This document shows positions 54,201 through 64,000 of a stretch of 64,000 bases of DNA, piece after piece. The stretch's first letter is position 1. Each line of letters begins with the position of its first letter. The position numbers and the translations under genes were made by a program. The notes under the pieces are model-generated. The model did not search any database. It saw nothing but the letters and a program-made list of their open reading frames with translations, and had not been told where the DNA came from. This DNA comes from Anastrepha obliqua (lineage: Eukaryota; Arthropoda; Insecta; Diptera; Tephritidae): NCBI RefSeq assembly GCF_027943255.1, contig NC_072893.1, forward strand, positions 30,402,001 through 30,466,000. Direction: 5' to 3'.

Positions 54201-55445
54201 AATGGGCACAAAACTACAATATTTTAAAACTCTTACATACTTAATTGGCCACAGCAACCCGTTACCAAGTTACAGCCTGCCGAATAATGTCTCGCCAGTT
54301 GTCTCTGTTTTCCGCACATCTTTTCCAGTTTCTTACGCCACGAGAAGCCAGATCATCTCCTATTTGGTCTTTCCACCGGACACAAGCACATCCTCTTCGC
54401 CGTCGTTTCAAACACTTTCTTCGCCGGAACAGTTCCTTGCATACGGACGACGTGACCCAGCCACCTTAGTCGCTGCACAGTGACTCATTTGACAATGTCA
54501 ATATCTCCAGCAAACTCATACAACTCGTGGTTCATTCGAACGCGGGATCCGTCATCTACGTGAGCGGGAGCCAAAAATCTTGCGAAGTACTTCTCTCCCG
54601 AGTTTGACTGTCCAGGCTTCAGCGCCATAGAGCAGCACTGGGATGATGAGCGTCTTGTATAGTGTTGTTTTCATTCGTCGAGAAAGGGTTTTACCAATCA
54701 GTTGCGCACTTAGTCCAAAGTAGCACCTAAAGCAAGTGTTATCTTTCGCTTGATTTCAAGGCTGACATCGCTGTTGCTGGTACTAGCGGAACCAAGCGGA
54801 TAATCACATCGAATTTATTGTTGTTAACTTCTATGCGTGGTTCGAGACGCCGCTAATCCCTGCAGGACGCCAGCCAGGATGCCAGCATATACTTGGTTTT
54901 GCCTTCGTTTATCGTCAGACCTAATCGTGTGGATTCCTTTTCAATAGCCATAAAAGCGGTGACAATAGCCTGCTTGGTATGACCAATGCTGCATCCGCTA
55001 GGAAAGTGTCCAGTTCCTTATAGAAAAAAGTTCCGTTTCATTCTACCCCCACCTTGTGAACAGGCTACATAACAGAGTTGAAGAGATCGCAAAATTACGG
55101 CTCCCCTACTCAGCAACCTCGAATGGTAACAAAAGGTTCGGAGAGGTCCTTTCCTATCTTGACGGACCTTTGTGTGCTGTTCACGCACATTAAGCACAAC
55201 CGCATCAGCTTAGCAGGGATACCAAACTCAGACCATATCAAATGCTGCGTGTTGATTTCGCCCTCATGGGTCATCACCTGCCAGATCTGCCACAGTGTGA
55301 ATATTTGGTCGAAGGTGGAGCGATCAGGTCTGAAACCGCGCTGGTAGGGCCCAATTAGGGGTTGGGTGTAAGGTTTAAGTTTATCACATAACAGGCAGGA
55401 TAGAATTTCAGATGCGATGGAGAGAAACGAATAGAAACTCATTTT
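54200..55445 (-). pseudogene. RTE-type LINE ORF2
   Basis: The minus frame 55442-55110 holds RT fingers: IGPYQRGFRPDRSTFDQIFT (about 55362-55303), LWQIWQVMTHEGEINTQHLI, EFGIPAKLMRLCLMCVNSTQ and GKDLSEPFVTIRGC. The palm is deleted at about 55075. Lower down, RMKTTLYKTL-like, VLLYGAEAW-like and FARFLAPAHVDDGSRVRMNH then ELYEFAGDIDIVK (about 54600-54495) give the thumb and C-terminal part, and WLGHVVRMQGTVPAKKVFET (about 54472-54410) follows. This is the standard insect RTE order. Multiple frameshifts and internal deletions (RTase YADD gone). Confidence 0.85.
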
Positions 55446-55795
55446 GATTTAAAGAAGCTTTCCGCTAGATGGGTACCGCAGTTGCTCAAAATTGACAATG
55501 CACGTCTGTCAACCTTAAAAATCCCATGAGTTGGGATATGAATTGTTTTCTCTAGGCCATATGCACCGGAATTAATGCCCAGCACTTACATACTTCCCAT
55601 TTTCGGATATTAAATGATGGCTTGGTACAAGCAGTTTGGCTCTAATGATGAAGTCACTGCTGAAATTAACACTTGTTTTGAAGGATTTCCAGAGTCATAT
55701 TTTTTAAAGGAAAATACACAAAAAACAATTTGTTCTTGTCTAGACCAGGTACTTATCACACAGCCCTCGTTTATATACGCGTACTGGTCACGTAT
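55446..55795 (+). pseudogene. mariner derivative fusing HTH end to C terminus
   Basis: Reads KKLSARWVPQLLKIDNARL (about 55454-55510), the conserved (K)LSARWVPxLL end of the mariner DNA-binding half, then shortly PYAPELMPS-like (about 55560-55585, third Asp as Glu) and FGSNDEVTAEINTCFEGFPE then SYFLK (55637-55710). The block holding the first two catalytic aspartates is deleted. About 350 bp, non-functional. Confidence 0.65.
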
Positions 55796-56483
55796 AAGTT
55801 TGAGTGGTGCGCTTTATGTGCGATTTTTCTTTTGCATTTGTATGCAATTTACCGTTTTGTGGCTAGCATACAAATGCATCTGTGCAGTACAACAAACGCG
55901 GCTCTGAGGGCACATTGAGACGGGAAATTATTCCGCGTTTGCAATTGGACCAAAAGGGAAGTGCGCACATGGCGCCACACCATAAAATCGTGTTCGGACG
56001 ACTTTGTATGAATATGCTGGTGCGACCGCCCCTTTGTCGCAGTGCTCTATGTGTATGAGAGTACGTATGTGTATTCGTACGTATGTATGTATGATTAACG
56101 AATAGTTTACCCGCAGTCTCTAAAGTTTGCTCAGCTTTATTCTCATGGTGACCCGTTTCGTTTTTTTGTTTTGCCGAAATTTCCACTTTACAAATTTATT
56201 CTTTAGCCGTGAGCTCAAAGCACAAAGCGAAGTCGCAGCAATTTTTACGCCGCTAACTGTTTTTTCGGATATGCACACTAGTAAATATTTATCTGAACTC
56301 AGGGCAGGGCTTACATTTACCAACCACGAATTTAGGTCGAATTTTCATTTTATTTATTACGAAACGCGAAGTGTGTCGCAATAAAACCAGAATTTGTTTT
56401 TGCTTTGGGAAAAATACTCACTTAAAATTCGAAAGTTGTGGGAAATATTTTATTCGAAGTACTAACGATGATTGACAAAAACA
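55796..56483. other. No recognisable gene
   Basis: CATACATA-type repeats (56050-56095). Overlapping open frames on both strands at 55863-56384 lack domains. Confidence 0.45.
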
Positions 56484-56718
56484 CAAGGTGGCACAAAATT
56501 ATTCAGCCTATCAGAAGATTTATAATTTTTGCAAATAGCTTCGTACGTCAATCATATTTGACACATGTGAACTGGACAGTTGCAGTATACCAGCAGACAA
56601 GCGATGGAGCGCGTAACGGGCAAAATAAAGATTTTCGTCACTCAAAATAATTTGTTTGTTGTAGTTAGTAAAAAAGTTATTCAAAGCGAAATTGGATGAT
56701 AGATTTGCGCTCCCTTGT
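56484..56718 (+). mobile_element. CAAGGTGG MITE, copy 3 (complete)
   Basis: Left CAAGGTGGCACAAAATTATT (56484) and right GGATGATAGATTTGCGCTCC then CTTG (to 56718) are inverted; TA follows at 56719-56720, while the left TA has become CA. Contains AGAAGATTTATAATTTTTG, CGTACGTCAATCATATTTG and the AAAAAGTTATTCAAAGCGAA stretch before the right end. 235 bp. Confidence 0.8.
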
Positions 56719-57289
56719 ATATAGTTCTCATCTCTCAAACGTGTATGTTTCGCGAAAATCAACAAATTGGAAATACTCTGCAAGAAGACGTTGTATATCA
56801 GCTTTAAAACTTTGTAAAAGTTTATAATAGAAAAGATTCAGGTCGAAAAATAGCACGAACATATAAAACTGGCACAGAGCTCTGAAAGATTAGAAATCTT
56901 CTCAAATAAACTACTTGGACTTTTACACCCTTTCTGAGCATTTTTCGAAACTTATTCCCATACCCAATATAAATCTGGCAACTCTAGCTGCCACTTTTGT
57001 TCTTTCCCTTGTTCCTGTATTCCATTGTATATATGCCATTCTTTCACTGAATAAAGGAGTCCCTCTCTTACGTTGGAACCACGCGTTTTTATCTTTACTC
57101 AGCAACTACATTATCTGGTTTTGTTCCCCCTTAATAGAAAGTAGCTCAAGTAAAAAATGATTCTCAAACCAGGAAAAAGCGCTGAACAACTCGAATTAGA
57201 TCGGTTCATGAATTGATCGGTTGCTTCTAAAGTAATGGAGTCCCTTTTTCTCCTTTGCAATTGAATACCGAAGTATAAACCCAAATCAC
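56719..57289. other. No recognisable gene
   Basis: A plus-strand frame (56915-57160) is hydrophobic but overlaps an equal open frame on the minus strand; not supported. Confidence 0.4.
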
Positions 57290-58390
57290 CAATTATGTTT
57301 CAGGAAAAAACACAATACCCTCAACCAAGTCCATAGACTAAAACACAGTGTACACGAAGCATTTGAACTATAAAAAATATTTCACAGCGGCTTTGCTCGA
57401 TATACCCCAAGCCTTTGACCGCGTTTGACATGATGGCTTACTCTATAAAATAAAAGAGACTCTACCAATAAACTATTACATATTTATTAAGTCCTACCTC
57501 AAAAATCGATATTTCTTTTTCTCGAAACAAGGCCAGGAATAGTCTGAATTAAGTGGAAGTTCAGCTTGTGTACCCCAAGGCATTATAATGGGCTCATCCT
57601 ATACTTGCTGTAGATCGTATACCAGCTTCTGAAGAAACAATAGTAGAAACGTTAGCAGATGACACTATCGTATACACAATGACTCCCACCCCCATGTGGC
57701 CTCCCAAAAACTTTAAAAAGGGCTTGATAAAATAACTCATTGGTTGAAAGAGTGTCTAAATGTAAGCCAAATGAGACAAAACATTAACAATTCACTCTTA
57801 CACTAAATCGAAAAACTTGCCAGCCCGTCAAGCTCAATCATATAAGCATCCCCCAAACCAACGTCACAAAATATATCGGCATGCATCTTGACAGCAAACA
57901 TACAAGGAACACTCATATTTTCATCAAACGGAAGGCTCTAGAAATAAAATTCAGAAGCTTACATTGGTTACTACATCGAAATTGTGAGGTTTCTCTCGAA
58001 AGTAAGATCTCACTGTACTCAGCTATATTGAAACCACTATGGACATATGGTATTCAACTTTAGGGCACTGCAGCTAACTCAAACATCGAAATACTTCAAA
58101 GATTCCAGTCGAAACCCCTCAGAATGATATCAAATTGTGTGTAATAAGAGACACAATTTATTCAAATTATTCCAATTTTTTTTTAAATTGTTATGTATGC
58201 AGCTTTATAGAATTGAGTAAAATGGAGATTTACACTTTGGCCTCACAATACCTCATCCATAGCCCACTTTCCTCAATAACCCATAATGGAGCTGGGAACA
58301 ATAAAAATGTCTGTGAGCTTTTAGATTATACCCTCCCAGTAAGAACCATCTTACGTCTTTTGGCTTTAGATTTTAACCTCTGAGCTCTTC
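57290..58390 (+). pseudogene. jockey-type LINE reverse transcriptase
   Basis: Frames read FRKKHNTLNQVHRLKHSVHE (57300-57360), ALLDIPQAFDRV (catalytic Asp, about 57390-57425), DGLLYKIKETLPINYYIFI, SACVPQGIIMGSS (about 57563-57600), LADDTIVYT (catalytic DD, FADD as LADD, 57655-57681), LNHISIPQTNVTKYIGMHLD (57836-57893), RSLHWLLHRNCEVSLESKIS (57950-58010) and LYSAILKPLWTYGIQL (58014-58063). This is the complete jockey-clade order from the GF(R/L) block to the C-terminal WTYGIQLW block. Frameshifts and stops at several places. Both catalytic sites are kept; no endonuclease upstream. Confidence 0.85.
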
Positions 58391-58639
58391 CTCGATGATA
58401 TGTTGTCCAATCGCCCAGACACCCTTATGGTGCCGTCCAATCACAGCTACAGGTCGTGGGACAGCAGCCTTATCGCTATAGGATTGGCCGCACCCTTGGA
58501 TGTGCTCGGGCGAAGGTCCAGCTCACCATCCTCCACTGAAGAAAATTTCGCCGGGCAGACAACTCTGCTGGACTTTTGAGACAGGAGACAGTTTGGGAGC
58601 GATAGATTGGATTTCTGATGGATGAGGATTTCTCCCGCA

Positions 58640-59095
58640 TGAGGCTTGCCCGCCGCTTTCTTCTTTTCCTTCTGCCCACGTGTGAATCGCAAGCGTTCCA
58701 AGGATATTTTGAGGTTGACAAAATCTCAGTTCTTAAATGTCGTGGATGTTCTCACAAAACGCTATCCGCGAGGTATGCATGCTGTGAGACTTGGAACTGC
58801 CTTGAGCCCTTTTTGCGTAAGTTAGATGGAAGATGAGGTAAAATCAGCTCCTTCTCCTAGCTGCTCTGCCCTTGTGGAGTTAAGATTTTGGCATCTGTAG
58901 CAGGTCTTGATATTACAAATTTGATGAACTTTTATCAGCAGCATAAAGCGGTTAACAAAACCCTGCGTTGCGGGCGAACTGATCGTTCAAAATCTACATA
59001 TAATCAACACCTCAACCTTACTTCCTTCAAAATGATATCAAAAAGGATGAATTTGATTTCTTCGTCCATTTCAATCATTTCAAACTAACCTAATA
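58640..59095 (+). pseudogene. LOA/R1-type LINE C terminus and 3' end
   Basis: Reads SKDILRLTKSQFLNVVDVLT (about 58695-58755), KRYPRGMHAVRLGTALSPFC (58756-58815) and EDEVKSAPSPSCSALVELRF, in line with SKxxLRxxxxxLxxLVxLLTGHCxxGxHAVRLGL..C..C of LINE C termini; the G of TGH and several Cys are lost. 3' region ends in CTAACCTAATAAAGG near 59095. RNase H is not visible upstream. Confidence 0.6.
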
Positions 59096-61419
59096 AAGGA
59101 TATGACCATTGCTCCCATTCGCCAACTACACATATTCGGCACTTATTCGAATAGAAAGGTTGACTTGATTCATGTGATATTGCAATTGACCTATTCGTAG
59201 GCTTAGCCGGCATAGCCTAACAACAGCCGCTTCAACCTAACCTCATATAGCCATGCTTCTCTTCATGCGCATTTCAGTGTGTTTGTACATAACTCAATTA
59301 CAACGTCAAATTACTGTAATTGTGTATCCATAATACAACTAACCAGATTCCTTCTAATCACTTCATAAGAAGCGACTATCCCAATGATGCTTATAGAATT
59401 TGTCAAAGCAAGTAACTTAGCAAGTCACTTAGCTATAAAAAAGGCGATAAAAAAGGACGAAACATTTTAATTAATATTACAATGTCAACACTTGAATGCA
59501 ATTAAGTTAAATAATAAAAATTTATAAGTAAAAGTCACATAATAAGAAATCGCGAATGAAGCGAATGGGGATAGCATCGGCGCCTACTCCACTGCTGAGC
59601 GTCAATCATACGACCGAAAGAGGATTATGAGCGACAGAATGTTAGAATTCGAACAATGTAAAATTCACTGTAAGCAAAATAGAATGACAGTAAAACATGC
59701 CCATATTGTGGACCAAAAACAACAACGCTCCCGCCCAACATATAATCCCTGCTAGACAAAATGGTAAGAAGGAAGACAGCAGGCAAAGAGGCTTAGTGCC
59801 AGGCGACGAGTGACAGACAACTGATGGTGAGCCATGGCGTATGTAGCATGCGGGAATATTGTGTGGAGGACTAGTAACCGGGCACCACAGGCAAGTCTCG
59901 AATTGTAGAAAAGCTAATCATTGCCGCAGTTGTCTGTTCGTCTACGTGGACGTCGGCATTGGCGTTTGCTTTTGCTATTACGTTTGCGTTGTCGTCGGTG
60001 GCCTGCAGTCGACAGCTGGCAGTCGTCCGTTGACAATTCCATTGAAAATGATATTTTATTTAACAACCACAACAACAACAACAATTACAATACAATACAA
60101 TGACACCGATATCAACGGCCACAATAATTGTACTCTACATCCAATGCGAAGGCGGAGCGTGGAGGTGGTGAAGGAAGAAGTGAAGCGAAGGACATGCAAT
60201 GATGTTCAAATGACAACGAAGACAATGTAGCCCAGTTGCGCAAACAAAACACTGAAATGTGAAGCATAAAGCAAAAAAAAAAACATAAAATATATAAAAG
60301 AGACAATAAATGAATAAATAAAATAAAATCAAATACTGTAAAACAATGGACTGAAAATGGCTTCTCGCAACTTAAATAAAAACAATACGTACAAATATGC
60401 GGCATGCGGGCTGCTATGCTCAGGGCCAGATGTGTAGACTAGAGCAGTAGGCAGAGAAGTGCATGCGAGTACCTGGCTTTAGTGTATTTTCGCATGCCCA
60501 CATAACTAAATAACGGCAATTGTACAAATAAATAGAGCAAAGAAATTTTACAAAGTAAAGACTTTTAGTTAAAATGCGCTTCGTTGCATGTCCCGCACTG
60601 CCGGCATACAAATACACTCATAGGTACGCTCATTCATTTATATAATAGCCAGGTAGATAAGTAAAAACACAATCTATAAATAAATAAGTGTAAAAAGCAA
60701 GTCGCAAAATAATTGTAACTTTATCAACTGTGTGTGTACCCACTAACAATTGCTGTCAACCCAGCGTAGTGGAAGCGGTGACACATCCAACCCACCAAGT
60801 TCGACCGATGGCAGCAGCAGGTGGGCAACCAAACCATATCACGTTAGTCTGTTAAACGTCATACAGGTTTGGTGGCGGTATGCCACCAGAAAGGATACTT
60901 GTCCGCTACGGAAAGTATCAGCCATTTCATTATAAGCCTAATATTCGATGTGGTACACCGTTGGTCTGCGCAAATATTAACTAGAAAATTCAATAGTTGC
61001 CAATTGCATGCTGACATTTGAAATGTGAATCGTAAGTTTATGGCAGTTCTTTTTTTAGCTCTTCCTGCCTTTCACTGTCATCTAAAGGAAATCACAACAG
61101 CTGAAGGTAGAATATCTCCTGATTACAGGAGACGAACGAAAAATAAAGATAAAAAATTAATTCATCGATCACTTGAATAGTCAACTGAGATGAGTTTTTC
61201 GCTGAGTTTTAAAAATATGTTTCAAGCAAAAATATCAGATATTATTTAAGGAAAAGACAGAAAGAAAAAAACAAAATTATGTATTGAGTCATAATCACCA
61301 AATTAACGTAAGTGACAAATAGCAAATTTTATAGGAGAGGGTTTTTCTTAAATTATTTCTGTGCATCGTTTGCAGTCACAAACCAGCAGGGTGTCACAAT
61401 CTCAGTCAGTGCTTTACCT
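59096..61419. other. No recognisable gene
   Basis: Includes ACAACAACAACAATTACAA repeats (60066-60100) and a T-rich/purine-rich area. Open frames at 59859-60405 are on both strands over the same repeats. No mobile element end identified. Confidence 0.45.
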
Positions 61420-61800
61420 TCCTACTGATCAGTATTCATAGCGAAAGCTGCTGCATTGGCTGAAGCGGCCGGTCTATTGAACCATTCTATCGAAACTCCA
61501 CTAATCACCGAAATCCGAAATAAAAACAAAAATTACATAAGGATCATGTAGGTTCCGGGTCATGCCGGAATACAAGGTAATGGGTGCGCTGATACCAGAG
61601 CCAAAGTAGCCGCTCAAGAACCTCTTCACTTCAGTGCACATTTTACTATCAAAGATATTCGGAAAATTATACTAAAATCTCTTCAGGAAACGTACAATTG
61701 TCAATGGATTGTACAAAAAGTACAATCCTACTGGCATCAAACCCATATATCCTATACACATGGCTTCTCAGAACCTCAAGATATTTACACGCCTTCGAAT
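61420..61800 (+). pseudogene. I-type LINE RNase H C-terminal part
   Basis: In shifting frames: TEIRNKNKN (61506), VPGHAGIQGNGCADTRAKVA (61557-61610, last catalytic Asp in CAD), AQEPLHFSAHFTIKDIRKII (61612-61670) and LKSLQETYNCQWIVQK, then FTRLRIGHTIATQ (about 61785-61825). VPGHxGIxGNxxAD..AK..A and TRLRIGH are characteristic of I-element-like and jockey-like LINEs with RNase H. Upstream RT is absent. Confidence 0.7.
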
Positions 61801-63669
61801 CGGTCACACCATAGCCACCCAAATAGTATAACCCAAAATAGTATAACTTTTTTTATATTAATCGCAAAAATATTTAAAAAAAAAGGACCTTAAAGCTAAG
61901 GAGTAGTACTTTGCGATGCCGTTGTGGAAAATTAAAAAAAACTTTACTTTGCTCAAAAAAAATTTAAAAAATGGCCAAAATCTGCATTTTTTGACTATTT
62001 AACCTCAAATTGCCAAAAATCCTGACGTGCTGGAGCATTTTCAAGGTCATATTCATTTTCAGCATAAAAAAACCTTCAAGAAACACCCATAGCCGTTTTA
62101 AAAACTGTACCTCGCAGGACTGTGAAATATATCCGATACATTTTGGTACATAAACTTTATTTTTACTTAATTGTAAAATGTGAAAAATTGATGGGTGATA
62201 TAACTTTTTAATAATTTTTTTTCGTAATCAGGACACCAAATTACAAAGTAATTAGTTAAAGTTATCGAAAAAGTTTTTTGGTTGTTTACCTGTGTAATGA
62301 ATTAACAGATTGAAAGGAAATTTCACAAATTTAGGCTAATAGCAAAGGCCTCTCTTATCGCACCGAAAAACTTGTACTCATTTTAAAATGGTTGCTAGTT
62401 GAAAATAACACATGCCACCTGAATTTTTACGAGACTTTAAAAAATGTATTCCTTAAAGTTATCTCGGGAACCCCGAAATCCGGTATTAAACATTCCCCAT
62501 GAAATTGGCATTCCTCATTTCTTTCATTTATTGACTTTGTAACGCATTTCCTCATCGGCTGCTACTTCATTAAAAATCCATAATGCCCCAGATACTGCAT
62601 GCAACACAATAAAAGCACTTAACCTGAATTTTTGTTACATATTAAAAATGATGACATTCAGCAGTTTTTTGGTGCAATTAAGTTCAAAAGCGAAGCAGCA
62701 ACGTCTATGCGCATCAGATTGTCGACTTCCTCCAGCCACTTCAGCCACTGTTAAGCAAAATTTCATCAATGTGTGATTCGTACCCGTGTGTGTGTTTGTA
62801 TGTGTGCGTAAAATGCATTGTCGTAGCCAATCGCCATTGGAGTGTCCGCCGTGTGTGCATTTTTAATGAATTTCGCAAATTAATCGAATTTGATTGCATT
62901 TTAAGCGTCCACTAATGGTTCACCGCATAGCTGCTGCTTCTGCTGCTGTTGCTACCGCTGTCGCGCTCGAAAGCCATTATCGTTGTAGGTTATTGTGACT
63001 TTGGCGGATTCAGTGCGGTCGCTGAGTGCCGCAGAGGACATGATGCGCAATGTTTGCTCAGAGAGCTACACAAAAATACACATATATGTACCTACACATA
63101 CATGCACACATTCACATAACTTTGCGTTTTATTACGCTGATGCTTGCGGTAGATATGTGTGTGTGTTGTTGCTTTTGTTTTTATTTTCGGTTTTATATAT
63201 TTTTTCACTCCGCATTCATTTCGACCTATTTTGACCTATGGCTTTATGAAGGATACACATATGAATGTACATGTCGGTGTGTGTGTGTGTGATTACCTGC
63301 ATAGCTTAGGCCTGTGCCACTCGAAATAAGCTCCATTATTATTGTTGGTGTTGGTTAGTTCTTGGTGGGTGTTTGATGTAATTTATTTACTACATAATAT
63401 TTTATGACTTTTTCGCATGTGTGACACAAAAGCTTTTTATTTTATTACAACAACACAACAACGCATGGCCGCTTGAAGACGGACGTTATGCAGCAAATAT
63501 AAATAATGCCTACTTAAATTTAATGTTCGGAAATTAAAGAGCTCGTATTGAAGTATGAAAACAATTTTCTGTTGTACTTACTGAAAATTGGGCACAGCGA
63601 ACACAGGCGTAGACTTCGAATTCCCGCTAAGCTGCAATAAGTGTAAATATTTTATGAATGGAAATTTTC
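61801..63669. other. No recognisable gene
   Basis: AT-rich to 62700; then (GT)n and CACATACATG repeats (62780-62810, 63085-63120, 63270-63290). A duplicated ATAGTATAACCCAAA word at 61826-61850. Nothing coding supported. Confidence 0.45.
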
Positions 63670-64000
63670 TATTTATGTAAGAGACTTCGTTTATTCGGGA
63701 ACCAGCATTAACACCGATATTAGTGTCAGCCTCCAACGTAGAATCTCTCATGTCTACAAGTGCTACTTTGGACTAAGTAGACAATTGAGTAGAAAATCCC
63801 TCACTCGATGAACAAAATCAACACTTAAGAAGGAACTTATCATACCCATCCTAACGTATGGCGCAGAAGCGTGGACGATGACAACATCCGATGAAGCGAC
63901 GCTTGGAGTGTTTGAGAAAAAAATTCTGCGTAAGATTTTTGGATCTTTGCACGTTGGCGACGGCAAGTAGTGGGTCAGGGAAATGAAGAGGTTAACGCAC
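63670..64000 (+). pseudogene. RTE-type LINE ORF2, runs off window end
   Basis: Reads DFVYSGTSINTDISVSLQRR (63684-63743), ISHVYKCYFGLSRQLSRKSL (63744-63803), TLKKELIIPILTYGAEAWTM (63823-63882), TTSDEATLGVFEKKILRKIF (63883-63942) and GSLHVGDGK. This is the RTE FVYLGxxI..RI..A.RCYFGLSRQL...LI.PVLxYGAEAWT...FERKILRKIF series. Two stops are seen in 330 bases. It continues beyond the window. Confidence 0.9.

Noticed and set aside
56915..57160. 81-codon hydrophobic frame
   Set aside because: An equally long frame lies on the opposite strand; no conserved motif.
59859..60405. 123-codon plus frame and 97-codon minus frame
   Set aside because: Built on ACAACA repeats and poor in conserved features; no exon signals that I trust.

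Overview
The window looks like intergenic or deep intronic DNA of a brachyceran fly, most plausibly an acalyptrate such as a tephritid fruit fly. It is AT-rich, full of CATA/CATACATA and CAA microsatellites, and dominated by the mobile-element families usual in such flies: mariner, Tc1-like, R1-, RTE-, jockey-, I- and LOA-like LINEs. The species is inference; I see no diagnostic host gene. I found no convincing host exon, RNA gene or CRISPR array.

Layout. 1-1.8 kb: a transposase scrap, two RTE 3' ends and a SINE. 2.3-6.6 kb: a dispersed repeat module, a hairpin, a hAT-type MITE with a perfect 8-bp target duplication, and a TTAA-flanked element. 7.3-11.1 kb: a CAAGGTGG MITE, a PIF/Harbinger-like element, a mariner 3' half, an internally deleted Tc1/mariner derivative and an old SINE. 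11.6-13.5 kb: a three-level nest, mariner interrupted by a SINE, with a hAT MITE in or next to the SINE tail. 14.3-17.3 kb: a CR1/jockey-like LINE split by an RTE and a LOA-like LINE, then a SINE with a perfect 12-bp target duplication. 19.5-25.4 kb: two RNase H LINE copies in opposite orientation, a TTAA element copy, an R1-like 3' end and three tandem repeats. 27-33.2 kb: a second internally deleted Tc1/mariner copy, a SINE, and a 1.3-kb hAT-like element carrying the dispersed module. 34.2-37.3 kb: LOA-like ORF2, RTE-like C terminus and an RNase H LINE. 39-42.6 kb: a cluster of Tc-type transposons, two of them apparently inserted at TA sites in a Tc1 remnant. 42.8-48.6 kb: LINE with RNase H, Tc1, another LINE, MITE and a TIR-bounded mariner. 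50-55.8 kb: more mariners, one split by a LINE, plus an RTE. 56.5-64 kb: third MITE copy, a jockey RT, LINE 3' ends, an I-like RNase H piece and an RTE running off the end.

Every transposase and reverse transcriptase seen is broken by stops, frameshifts, deletions or insertions, so the genes do not work together as a pathway. The best candidates for undescribed biology are non-autonomous families that can be delimited here: a tRNA-derived SINE (six copies), a TAGGNCGGG hAT MITE (two), a CAAGGTGG MITE (three), a TTAA element (two), a deletion derivative repeated with the same junction, and a 350-bp module shared between 2.3 kb and 32.4 kb. Coordinates without an ORF or TIR boundary are approximate to about 20-50 bases.
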